This document shows positions 12,431 through 24,301 of a stretch of DNA of 64,000 nucleotides, in pieces. Origin of the DNA: Endocalyx cinctus (lineage: Eukaryota > Ascomycota > Sordariomycetes > Amphisphaeriales > Apiosporaceae); assembly GCA_001600455.1 (NCBI GenBank), contig BCKC01000009.1, positions 1,426,001 through 1,490,000 of the forward strand. The letters run 5' to 3'. The notes beneath the pieces were generated by a model that worked only from the letters and a program-made list of their open reading frames with translations, made no database searches and was not told the DNA's origin. Positions within the stretch are counted from its first letter, which is position 1, and each line of letters begins with the position of its first letter. A program made the translations under genes and the position numbers.

Positions 12431-15065
12431 CTAGGAAGGGCTTTTGGGGAACGGCTCACTCTGCTTTTCGACATGAAGCCTCGTGGACTTAACGAAATTC
12501 GCCCTTTGCTCGTTCAATTGGGCTAACGTTGACAAATCCTGCTCCTTACATTCTACGGAGAATGGGTATATGCCTATTTGAGGTCAGTCTTCTCTAAACA
12601 ATTCTCAATTAATATGCGCCCGACTTTACCTTTATTACAGTAGTGGAAATAAGCGAGCAAGATATTTGCACCTAAAGATTAACCGTGATTGGTAAGAATT
12701 CTTTTATTCGGACCGGATCATAGATCCTGACTAAGGCAGCGTCGTCGTACTTACCCATTTGATATTCCCGAACCATATCTTCCCTAGCAAATTGGCCCTG
12801 TTCTAATGAGTTAGACGGTATCGACAAGGCAGTAAAAAAAAAAAAAGTATTGGTTTGAAAAGTGACCAAAACAAAAAGTTAAGACGTCTATAAGCCTGGG
12901 GCAACAACGAGTGCTTAATTTGACGGGTAAGCGTTTACACTCACCTTGAGGCCATGCTTGCGAGCATAGCTAGCGTCGTGCTGACAGAGGAGTGCAACAT
13001 TGTGCAGCAGGATGAATGTAATGAGGTACGTCGTGAACCAAGTCTGATGCTTATTCGCATGAGTCATAGACTGCAATTTCTCAAGCATCTCGCGTCTGAG
13101 GCTCGACTGAATTTGATGAATCAGAACTAGTTCGATCTGCGCACCCATGACTGGCGGTAATGGTATGCAGCCTCGTAACGGGCTCGTGTCATCCATGATA
13201 TTGGGCGCCATGCCCAAGGTTTCGTCCCCAACGATAATCGTTGACTTGGTGGTCATTCGCACAGCCATCCACAGCCGCAAGGCCTTCTTGAGAAGCTCTC
13301 TCTCCGTCTCATCTATGGATGTGTCGTGTATCGCTCTTATTGTAATAACATATGTCGCAAGTAGCAATCTTTCCCTACCGCTCAAAACATTCTTACAGCA
13401 CTCCCAAATACCTGCACTGATGTACTTGTCGTATATCCTTTTAGCTTCATCGAGATTGACAATGGCGTAGGCAGGGATCACCACCTTCCTTCTGACCCCA
13501 TCGTGCACCCAGGTGCGCTCAAGAGCATCACCATCTTGAGGGATAAATTGGCGAACTCGAAGGCGGACGGGTTGGTCGGTGTATCCTTCGGTGACGTTGA
13601 CGGTCTTCGTATCCATCGATGCCCACTGTGAGATATCTCCTGCAACACCCTCAACCCATCTCTGAGTCCATTCGTAACCTTTTACCTGTCCGGGCTTGAA
13701 GAGCTTCACATCGGTGATTTTATATCGCAGACAGGGCATCCTCCAAACCTTCACGTTTGACACTTTTTGGCAGGTGAGACAAGCACCTTGCTTATCCAGC
13801 GGATTGGCTTCACACTAGATAGAAAAACGGGTTATTACCTCTCATCCCCCCTAGACGTGCGCAAAGCAGCACATAGTTATATGGAAGAGCGGACAAAGAC
13901 ACTTACTCGTATCCTCTGCATTCGACAGCGGATGCAGGATCCTATTTTTCGTGTTTCGGCCGTCTTTTCACGCGCTAAATTCGTCTTAAAGGGGCCTCTC
14001 TTTGATGCAGGGGGGCGCTCGTGGGACTGTACAATGTCGAACCCCCGTCTTTGGCTATCTGGGGGTGGATGATTATGTTGCTCCGGTGATAGGCTGTCTT
14101 GGGTACTCATATATCTTCTTTTGGCATCCTTTGAGTTGGCCATGGGCATGGTGCCGTAGGCCGAAGGTCTCGCAGCGTAATTACTTATAGACACCAAAGG
14201 TGTATGCTGGGCATTCGGATGACAGGCTTCCGTCTTAGGATACACCATACCTTCACCACTTGTAGTGGGTTGTGCGGTCATGGGTCTGTTTGGCTGTAGA
14301 GCAGGATAGTTTTGTAGCACAGGGGTGGAAACTGAATGATCATCACCGTGGAAGACATTAGGCTGGCTCGGCGGCATAGTCCCAGAGACTAAAGGGGGAG
14401 CCGGTTGCTTATCGTCTGTAAATGGCCGCGCCTGGGTATAATCATATGAAGTGACAGGTGTTATGCCTGAATAAGCTGGGGGATATTCAGAACTTCTGTA
14501 GATATTATGAAAGATGGGTAGAAATACCAACCTTCGGCAGGTTCGCTAGTGCTACATGGGGTGCAGGCGAAATTGGCAAAGTATTGAGCTATGCGAGTAC
14601 TCCCTTCGGTGATAGAAAAGCCGGGGCTCAAAGCTCCTTGGCCAGCAAGTGGGTGTTTTTCTTGATAAGACATCGGCGATATGGTCTCGTGGTTAATTCG
14701 TTGCCTCTTGCTCGAGGTACTATAAGACTGAGGGGACACGGGTTGATTTTGAGGAGAATTACTATGGAGTTCGAGTAGTTGAGAGACATGGCAACCGAGT
14801 ATCCTGGAAGCCGACTGTATTATATGCATTTCATGGTCTGTGAAGCGCTGAGCATAATTTGCATTGGCCGATGCAGGAAGCGAAGGGGCCTGTGGCACCG
14901 ACACCACAGGGGCATCCTCGTGGCCATAAGGCCGACGTTTTTTAAGATTAGAATTATTCTATAGGCGCAGTCAACAAGGTGCACAGTTCGGAAGGAATAT
15001 GCAATAATTCCCCCTCCGTATCTTAGATGGGAGCTAGCTAGAATATGGTAGGAAGATCTTACCAT
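12431..15065 (-). CDS. Fungal Zn(II)2Cys6-type transcription factor, seven exons
   Basis: I join exons 15063-15065, 14532-14958, 13907-14466, 12945-13814, 12755-12797, 12630-12671 and 12431-12573 into one frame of about 695 aa. The zinc cluster is internal: CIRCRMQRIR ends exon 3, and the next Cys opens exon 4. The six cysteines are at about 321, 324, 331, 342, 345 and 358. Before it lies a basic start (KKRRPYGHED) and a Pro/Gln/Ser-rich region with a helical segment (FTDHEMHIIQSASRILG); after it comes an alpha-helical region. The small last exons add GANILLAYFHYCNKG, then LAQLNEQRANFVKS and the end EPFPKSPS, which read well as this family's C-terminus. The protein is probably a nuclear DNA-binding regulator; its target is unknown. 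The start ATG is followed at once by GTAAGA, and the acceptor CTATAG precedes AATAATTCT in frame; an in-frame TAA lies upstream. The intron 2 donor (GTTGGT) is weak and two acceptors fit, so that junction is the least certain. Confidence 0.82.
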
Positions 15066-17499
15066 TGCAGTCACTAGAGCGGGTTACGTATTTGTAACGG
15101 GTGTGTTGGACAAGTATAAAAAAATGGTGCACAATGTAGGTATGTACTTCAATGCGCTTTCTTGTGTGTGTGTGTACATCAGATGAGCCACCACTATAGC
15201 AGCACTACAAGAATGTGCGCCTCACGCACCTATACCAAGTTGAAACAAGGTGGGATTGAAATGAAAGACAATCTCGGTCAAGGTGTTACGAGTGCCAATG
15301 CCGCATATGGTAGAACTAGGATTAGAAAGCGCATACGACGGCAACGCCTCGTGTTGTGTCGTCGCGTTGTGCGGGACGCTGTGATGCGGTGCGGTGCGCT
15401 GTACTGTACTGTATTTGTTCTGCGAGGCGCTGTGTTGTGCTATGCTATGCGAGAAGGAACCACGCCGATTCCAGGAATCTAATGGGAAAAAAAAAGGGCG
15501 CCAGGTTAGCAGCAGGTGGAGAAGAACAGGCAAGATGTGCTCGCGCTGGAAGAAACGTTCGAGCCCGTGCTATCGGTGAAGACGACGGCTGATGATGAAA
15601 AATAATATTGATTGGAAGGCAGAGTGCAGTCTTGGTTGAGAAAATAGACTCGGTGAAGAAATTCCTAACAGAACCCAGCCGGCAACTTGACCGGTTTAAA
15701 GGAGGGGGGCATATCAGGATGGTGACCACCGTATGTGCGACGTAAGATAAATTTAGGGCAATACGTATGGCAGAGCATTACGACAGTGAAATGGAACAAG
15801 AAAAAAAAAAGATTAACCCAGACTAATCATCAATCAGGGAAGAATAAAATAACAATAATGGGAATAATAAGGATAAAGCATCAATGGGTTGGAGAAGGTG
15901 AAATATTCGGTACCATGCCAGCATGCATTGCAGTCGAACGGAGCAACGATGATGAGAAATAATCCGAGCTGTTGACAGGGTTTTGAACATTAAGTGAAAG
16001 GGCCCGAGGGAACTTGGCGGAATTTTTTTGGGGGAAGACTGGGGGGTGTAATAGATGAAGTGTTATCCATAATCATTTACCTGCATGTAGTATGTATGTA
16101 TGTACATGTTCAATGCCCAACACGACCAACACAACCAGCAAATGGTACCAACTAAAAGGTAGCAAGCATTATTCAATCATTAGACAACGATACTGGGCCA
16201 ATCAGATAATTTTTATCATCTAACGTTTTGTCTAAACGATTCCCGAGTAGTGTATTATGGTGAGAAATAGCCGTCTGGAGATACCGTGAGTTTGGATGAC
16301 CCCATGACGAAATTCGAGTTGAAGAGACCGAAAATAATCTTACAGATGCCAAGGATATCGATGCTTGATCGGTTTCAACTTCTAAAGCTTACATACAACT
16401 CATAGTAAACCAAGAGAATCCAAGTTGGTTGACTATTTGTTCGTAAATTCGCATTTATAAAAATTGGTGCCCTGCCCATTAAGTAAATTGGTTTTCATGT
16501 CCAGGGATAAGAAGGACATGGGATAGGTAAGATGACCAACACTTGTTCGCCTTTTTTTTTTCTCTCGATGTAACAGAAACGAAAACGAAGAACGGTAGAC
16601 GTGGAGCAAATCAGAAAGTCGTACGTAGGCGTGAAATAGCAACAGACCTTAAATATATGTAATCTCTTACCTATGGAATTGATGCAGGTGTCCAAACTAG
16701 GACAAAACAGAAGAAAAAGAAAAGGAAACTCTCTTGCCCCTTTAAAAAAAAAAAATCGTAGGTTATGTGTACGATACGATGATGACATTCGGTTCCGTTG
16801 CGACGGGTTCCAATTATTGAAAAATAATATGCGCAACTGCAGAGACCAACAGGTAAATTTTTAGTGTACAATACCTCCCAATCCAGGCAGCAACTAGGAC
16901 TCCCATGTCGTAATGGTGGTAGAGACAATCCTAGTCAGGTTTGCGAAAATCGGGCCTACATCCCGCGCGCAAGATAATGAAGCTAGAGCCTCACATAATC
17001 TGTAGTGTAAAGACTTGATGACGAAAATCGGGGAAGCGATATTGTAAGATTTGACGGACTGCTTCTAGGTCCATCAGATGTGCTTTAGGTTAAAGATAAT
17101 AATCACAAGTTGTTGTTTTTGTCTCTCTTTGTGAAAAAAAAAAAAGGAATAGGGCTCCCTTAGAGAGGATACAGTACTGTACAGTGAGAAATAAGGCCAA
17201 GACCATCTAATTTAGGTAGGGAGAGACGTTATCTGATTTATTTTAGGTCGCCTTATCTTTTTTTTTCCCCTGCGGATATTGTGATGACGCTTCTGATTTG
17301 ACAGATTAGAAAATAATATAGTAAGATTATCGATGAATATACATATAAGCTGACTCATGAGTGATATAAATCTAACCCTAAGCAGTGCTGGCAGTGTACC
17401 ATATCTGTTCCATGGTTCGCAGATAACATCTGAAGATTTAGGTGGCAAAGCAGCCTATACACAGTAGATAGGTAATAAAATGATGAGAAGATCAATATT
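15066..17499. other. Intergenic region upstream of the Zn2Cys6 gene
   Basis: No gene recognised. It carries TG repeats near 15160, G/C-rich imperfect repeats at 15340-15450 and several A- or T-tracts (15489, 15800, 16550, 16745, 17135, 17260). Promoter elements of the Zn2Cys6 gene should lie at its left end but none stands out. Confidence 0.5.
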
Positions 17500-18480
17500 A
17501 GCAATATTTACGCTAATAAGATTTGCGGAAGCAAGCACCAAATCCGGGGTTGGTTTTATAATAGTGAATTATCCCACTTTTATTATCCTTGTCAAATAAA
17601 CACGTGATACTCTTTCGATCCAAAGTCCCTGCAGAGGATAGAGGCAAAGAGGGTCTTCTAGTATAGCGTAGTGTCTATAATAGCTGTAGTACAGTGTTAT
17701 AGACCTCCGTACACAGCTTAAAACTAGACTAGCGCAGGGTATGCTGGAGCCCGGGCACTACTGTATATAGTATGTACTTGTATAATCAGAGCTCACTAGA
17801 TTAAATCCCAGTCGGATCGGCCCATGCTTACCAAACTCCAACTGTGCTGTACTTGCAATAGTGTATACTACACTATTATAACTGCTAAGCTGTTAGCTCT
17901 AAGCTATAAGCAAGGGTGTTAAAGAGTTTACTTACCTGCTTACATAGTACTCGTATATACGTATAGGTAGATTCTTGAACAATAATGTATTATTGTAAAA
18001 ACAGTATTTAGAATTGTGAAATTTGATTTATATATATAAGTAATGAGCCTACATAAAAAATAATATTAACTTTTATATATGAATATTTATTCAAAATATA
18101 GTGATGATAGAGAGTCTGAGTTTAGATGTATGTTTGTAGGTAGCAGTGTAGCAAGTCGGGTTTTCAAACTTCCCGAGTTCAGATCTACAATAATTATAGT
18201 GGGTCAAGTTGATAAAGTCTACACAGTAGACAAAAGTACCTATAGATATGCTCCATAGAGAGGTAGTAAATATAGTACTGGACGTACGTGCGTAATGAGC
18301 AATATCACCTTACCTACAAGTATAGATATTTCGAGATCGCTTTTAATTAACTTTCTCTAGAGCCTATATCAATAATCCCCCTTTTACCCCTTCCTTTAAA
18401 AAAAAAAACAAAAAAAAACGTCAGAGATTATAATATAAATTTGGAGTTCGTTATTCAGCACATTTGCCTGTTGGTACTTC
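17500..18480. other. AT-rich block with palindromes, probably RIP-affected
   Basis: The sequence turns strongly AT-rich with many TA dinucleotides and no open frames. It contains near-perfect inverted repeats: AATAGTGTA and TACACTATT separated by three bases at 17857-17877, and GTCTATAA and TTATAGAC arms near 17671-17703. This is the look of a repeat decayed by C-to-T mutation, but I recognise no transposon family. Confidence 0.45.
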
Positions 18481-19465
18481 GGGTATGCAAGGACAACAAC
18501 AGCCATGGTAATTACGCAGATAAGACATGTCACATGTGACTGACTATCTTTGATAACTTCTATACAAACTACCAACTCATCTACTCGTAAACCCCATCAA
18601 AAATTTATCCGGTACAAAGTTACAGATTTGTTTAAGAAGGTAATCTCTAAGGTATTTTTCATCCAGCTGATCTATAACCTCACCGCCAGATCTACCATCC
18701 CTAGCTAATTCTGCTGCGATGAACGTCAACCTCAATAACCGGTGTGAGAGTTTAATGCAGTCATACGTTGCCATTCATTTGCACGTCGCACAACGTCGAC
18801 AAGCCTGACTACAACCTTGATTAGTTAGATATTACTCAATGCCGCACCCTATTCAGAACACGTGCATTATCATATTAAGTCTCCTCGGACAATATCGGAA
18901 GATGCCAGAGGCTCAACAGCTAGCTCTCTTTACTGCCCCATGTTTGCCACCGTACACTCCCATGCTGACCAGACCGGCGCCTTAGCCACCAGACCGAAAA
19001 CCTTCATCGTATGCCTGCATTGGACTTTTTTGTCCTTTTTTTTCCCCTCTCTTATATCATATATTAGGCAATCAAAATGATACCAGCAGAACATAGAAGA
19101 GCACATGATTATGCTACTAACTAGTATTACACGTATTTGGGTTATTAGCAATATATCGACAACAAGTATCGCAATCTCAGTCCGTTCACAACCGGGGCTA
19201 TGTTAATGTCTCCCTTGTTCATGTTGTTGTATAACTTTTGAAATCTCGACCATTATGGATCAATACATTGTGTCAATGCAGCAAAACAGTTACCCCGATG
19301 TGGAGATCACTGTCTCGATACGGATGGTAGCCTACCAACCGAAGATGCATCAAATTTCAAGAAGGAAGGTATATAGGCATTACATTTCCCTTTTCTCCTC
19401 GATACCGTCATTCGAGGATCAGCCAAGCTCGCACAAAACTAAGTATGAAATATGGGTGATGCACG

Positions 19466-19977
19466 TTATCCACTTGTGATAAGCAGAGATATCCATGCGT
19501 GCAACGTGTTACATGAAGAGAGCCAAACTTTGAGTATGGAAGTAATCATGATACTCCAAGTCATTCGGGACACAATCAATGCGATACGAACTTTTTTGAT
19601 TTTATTCCCGTTAGAACGGCAAGAGTAATCTTGTTGATGGGAAGGTATGTTCCGGGTTCTTCCCAACCGAATTTCTTGGATCTTCGCTACGTTATCAGGC
19701 GGTATTACCCATATATGTTTACCGTCGCCCAACTTGACAACGGCATGAAAATAATGAGCTTGGATGCGAATACAACCTAAGATTCCACGCGCCAATCTTT
19801 TAGGTCTTCTCCTGAATAATGCGTTCGTGCCGAAGCGGCAATGGTAGACCAGTCACCCGACCGATAGCGCTCTATCCTTAGCTCTCCTTCGGCCAGGGTG
19901 CGCGTCCGGAATCGAGGACCAGAAAAGCTACAAAGGCTGGTCTGCGATCTATATTCGAGTTCGGTGCAAGGGCTCAT
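19466..19977 (-). pseudogene. Possible coding relic, unidentified
   Basis: Two minus-strand open stretches overlap at 19777-19795 in different frames. The upstream one ends GEDLKDWRVES and the downstream one continues with HAVVKLGDGKHIWVIPPDN and KIQEIRLGRTRNIPSHQQ. Reading across a one-base frame change gives protein-like sequence of about 140 residues, which suggests a frameshifted gene fragment or an undetected exon junction. I do not recognise the family. Chance open frames in noncoding DNA remain possible. Confidence 0.2.
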
Positions 19978-21137
19978 AACTTCAAAGAATAGCTTCGTGG
20001 TTCTCTCCAGCTATATTCCACCCAGGCAACTTGTCAAGCTAGACGTCAGCCTCATAATAACGTCGAAACCTCGTATGAGCACGCTGACACCATGGCCCCA
20101 AGATCATTTTTGCATACACAATATAAAATATACAGGTGACTATAATTGTTATTCACATACTCTTTTCAATATTGATCAGAACTGGTAAATTTACCCCAAG
20201 AGTCTCTGAGACGGCTTGCACGTCTATCTCAACGCGGAGGAACAATCCTTTGAGTAGACGCTCGGCACTACCCCAATTTCCGACATCACAAAAAGGAAAG
20301 AAAACCAGAGAGAGAAGACATCGGCCGGCATGCCAGAAAAGAAAAAGAAAAGAAACAAAACACGCCTAGCCCATGCCAATATTCGTACTTCCAGCTGCTG
20401 ACCTGGAAATGAGATCGAGGTGACTATAAAGCCTCCCATTATTCCCGTGAATAATGTGGGACTGATGGTTTGTATTTCCCCGCTGTCATACTAGTAGGTA
20501 ATGCGGCTACGTCGTGAACAGGGTTTCCTTCCTCCGATATTATTTTACTTCCTTGTCAATGTCCAATACAGCACTTCGTTGTCCTTTTCTTTACCCAACG
20601 GATGGATCCATCATGCATGTCATATCACATGACATACTTTGCTGCTTGTTAATGCTGACTAGACCATATTGTACGAGTCGTGCTCACGCACAAATAGTTC
20701 TACACTTTCACCGGACATTTCATGGCACAGTCTACAAGCTGAAGTTGACCTATCATACCTATTTACATTCTTGTCGCCATGGACCCTTTTTGGTATCGTA
20801 ATAGGTTTATAGTCTAGCTCTCAAACTATTACCGCCTCTGCGCCGTATAGGAGATTGTTGACTATATTCAACAGGCAGATCGGAAAAACTTTTTCCACGA
20901 TTAGCACCATTCCTACGCATTAAGAACGAGGCTACTTTCTGAGGACATGGTGAGGTCTTGGCTGGCTAGCGTGCTTTATGAAGGTATAGCGGCCGGCTTC
21001 CTCCGCACTCTTCATGTCCGACTAGAATGGTGTACGGTTGGGAGATGAGAAGCTTTCACGGACCTCGTCTATCTGCCGGATTCTTTTACCCAAGTCCCCA
21101 TACAAAAAAGAAAAATTGAAATACACGGGGGATTTAC

Positions 21138-21622
21138 GTGGTGGATTATTTTGATTTATTGGATGGTGCCAATCACTCCGCGAAATTGTCCGAGGATGGA
21201 AATTCGGGTCGGTTATTCTTTAGAAGAACGGCTTCACTGACACTCCAGTCGACCGCCTGTCCTTCTAGAATACTAGAGGTTAGCCTAGTTCTTTGGCTCG
21301 AAGGGCCACCAGCCTTGGGGTGTCCAAAGTATACAAAAGTTCCATCGCGGTCTTTGTGATGCTGTATCGACTGGGATGAGTCAACGAGCCTTCCTAGAAC
21401 CGATTCATCGACGGACCCGGCCCTAATACTGTTACACCCTAGGAATTTAAGAATTTATAAAGGCCAAGATGGAGAAATGGCACACTTGTTTCGAAAAACT
21501 GTTCCTGTGGACGATGAAGTGATGAAACATGGTGAAGGCAAGTTATGTCGCCCCGTATTGCCACCGGAGCTCCATAAGAATCCATTGACATATTCTGAGG
21601 AACAAAGAGATTGGGAGGCTTC
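21138..21622 (+). pseudogene. Possible coding relic interrupted by one TGA, unidentified
   Basis: One plus-strand frame is open from the ATG at 21138 to a TGA at 21357-21359, then stays open to a second TGA ending near 21640. The later half looks protein-like (FRKTVPVDDEVMKHGEGKL, then LPPELHKNPLTYSEEQRDW). A gene broken by a single nonsense codon, or two exons with an unrecognised intron, would both explain it. No domain recognised. Confidence 0.22.
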
Positions 21623-22749
21623 CCAATTCTCGGTGCAATGAATCAGGACATGGGTTGATCCATATCCAAGCTCCATCATCGGATTTCAATTTCTAGATGA
21701 TTCGGGGAAAGAATTGGTAGTGAGCGCCTCGGACTGCGACGGCGATTCAAGAGACAACTGCACCGACGCAGTTCGGATCCAACTCGGCACGGCGCTCGCT
21801 CATCTTAGGCCTAATTTACTAAGATAGGGAGGACAGACAGCGTTTAGGAGACTGTGAGAAATGGATTGATGGCGCAACGACATGCGGGATTATCTGGCAT
21901 TGATACGAAGGGCTTCACATGAAAATTCGTTCTCCGTACCAAAACGGCGTTTAACGGAAAGGTTTTCCACAAATACTAGCTTAATCCGATGTGGGACTCT
22001 CTCGGCTCGACTTGTCTACCAAAACGTTGGTTGATTGCAAAGCGACAGCATCACTACGCTAAGATACACCGTGGGAACCCCGCAGACGCCTACACATCTT
22101 CTTGGCTGCCTTGAAACTCGTATGCGGAGTAGCAAAGCCTTACTTTTTCTTTTTTTTTCTTTTCTTCTCAAAGGGAGTACCTTTCCTTGGATTCTATTGT
22201 CTTTCGATTTATATCTATTGATTAATCTCTCTAGAGACTATTTATTATCCATTACTATACTCTTTGAAATTTGCATTTATTCAAGTTCTGAAATACACGA
22301 CTACCTGCATTATTCCCTCTTGGACACACACGCATTCCTAAACCTAGTACTTTTTGACCACGGTGGTTTTGATTCCGTAATCATTGAGTTCAGGACAGCA
22401 CTATGCGGAGGTATCAGGATCCGACTTTGCTATTCACCCCGGGTGATCGTAATGACAAACCAAGACGAAGGCTGTGGTATCGAAACTTATAGGGGACATG
22501 CAAACATTTAAGCTGTTTCTAGTAAGTCATGAATAACAAATCTGCAGGAACTATTCCGTATCCAATAAATAAATGAAAATGAGGAATCGGTATGTAGATT
22601 CTTGATTCAGGCAGCAAATAATTTTTGTATAATTTGAAAACTGTGCAAACCGTATGGATTTGCGTCAGGGGTATTATGAGTTGGAGGTATAGATCGATCA
22701 CGTCTTATTCAACCACTCATCGCACCTGTTCTACTGACAAGGTCGTGGA

Positions 22750-23000
22750 CAAGACGTTGTAGTTGAAATAATAAAATATAAGTACATACACAGGTAAGTA
22801 CCTTGGTAGGAAATTAATTACCTACTTACTTAACCTGGCACTTGGTAAGTATGTAGGCAGGTAGATACTTTAGGTACTTACGTACCTATACCTACCACTC
22901 GCTTACGCTGTCTGACTACTAAGTAGTATACGTACCTATATGTATACATTCATGGATACTGGTATACTACCTAGGTACCTAGGCAATACACCTGCATGTA
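22750..23000. repeat. GTACCTA-type low-complexity cluster
   Basis: Dense, degenerate TAGGTAC / GTACCTA words in both orientations, including the 14-base palindrome CCTAGGTACCTAGG at 22970-22983. No coding potential. The same words occur singly elsewhere, for example near 10735-10765. Confidence 0.6.
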
Positions 23001-23599
23001 AGTTGAGTGGGGTTAAAGGTGGACAGCTTCCTTGCTTTCTTTTCTTTTTCTCTGCTTGTGCGATAGATTGCTTGTCTAGAAAATTGAAGGACTGATCTGA
23101 TGCAGGCATTTATCGTCGAGGATGTTAAACAAGCAAGCAGAGAGACAAGGTTTGAATCTTTTATCTCGTGTCTGTCGTTGGTGGTAAATATTTGGTTGAG
23201 AATGTTCGTAAGTCTTCTTTTACAGGACCAGCATAATCGAGCATGATAAAAAAGAAAGAACTGACCAATCGCGACGGCACGTCGTTCTCCCCCCCACCAG
23301 CTGGCCGCTTTCTACAGTAGATGCAGAGTTACCCAAATTACTCGGTCAAGCCTACCGGTGAGCCTCCTTCGATCACATCTACCATGCCCTACCCCCAAAA
23401 GTGACGTATCTCATAAAGTACAGTAGCAGCAAAAGAAAACCTGAATAAATTCATCCTATATCGTATTTGACGAGTCTGAGATATGCACTTGCAGGTTTGG
23501 ACGGCTCATCGAAACAGTCTCCTAGATTCTGGGCGTTGGTGAAGGAGGTGGGTGAAATTGTTGGGTTAAAATCGTAAGATTTTACTGTTCTGAAAAATG

Positions 23600-23960
23600 A
23601 AGTTATTATTGTTGTTGATGTTGTGAAATAATTCTGCTAGTCAGAATTATTTCGAGTGTAAGTGAGCTGGCGTACAGGCCAGCTCCGCACTGGCCACATA
23701 CACCAGCCTGTGGCTGGTGATGTGGCTGGTGTGGCTTATACTCCAGCTAGCTACTAATAATCAACAGAAATTGAAAGTCCTCGTCACGAGATAATATTTT
23801 CAGTGTTATAATATGATTTCTCTCGTGATAGACCACATATATTCATCTCATTATTATTCATATCTTATAGGTAACAGCTAATAAACAAGACACCAGCCGG
23901 TAAAAGAAACCGGTTGTCTAGGTTATCGACAGCAGAAACCTGTAGCCAGCCGATGAGCGC
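23600..23960. repeat. Inverted-repeat-rich block, possible decayed transposon end or solo LTR
   Basis: Several hairpins are packed together. A perfect 12-base inverted repeat with a five-base spacer lies at 23625-23653. A CACCAGCC / GGCTGGTG stem lies near 23697-23735. TCACGAGA and TCTCGTGA arms are at 23784-23791 and 23821-23828. CCGGT and ACCGG arms lie near 23898-23915. No open frame. I see no clear target-site duplication, so assignment to an LTR or MITE is only an inference. Confidence 0.4.
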
Positions 23961-24301
23961 CTCGAGTTGTACTCGATCGTAGAAAAGAAATTCATATGCT
24001 GGATCGGTAGTTAGGTAGGTGCGTTCACCAAGTCGAACGACCCTATGCTTCCCTGTTTGCTAATAAGAAAGGGCGGGGGAGGGAACAGGAAAATAAAAAC
24101 AAAAAAAGGAAAGAAAGAAAGAAAGAGAGAAAGTATCGTTTCAAAAATAGCTCATGAAAACTGTATCTTTCAACTTCTCGGATCTTTGGCTTCACTCAAG
24201 GTTGGTTTACCTTAGAACGATCGTAAGACCTCTTTCCTCTGAGCATTCTATACATCCACTATTTATGGTGTCTTTCAATCTGTGTGTTATGAACGGCAAA
24301 G

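Larger units (their letters stand above)
18481..22750. other. Gene-poor region with possible coding relics
   Basis: No complete gene is supported. Two stretches look like old coding sequence and are listed separately (19466-19977 minus, 21138-21622 plus). The rest has short frames with no domain. Confidence 0.45.

Noticed and set aside
11874..12434. 186-codon plus-strand open frame
   Set aside because: It overlaps the 3' region and last exon of the Zn2Cys6 gene on the opposite strand, shows no domain, and its composition looks like translated noncoding sequence.
22035..22511. 158-codon plus-strand open frame
   Set aside because: Rich in Phe, Leu, Ile and Tyr as expected of AT-rich DNA, with no domain and no splice context. 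Left uncalled, though expression data could change this.
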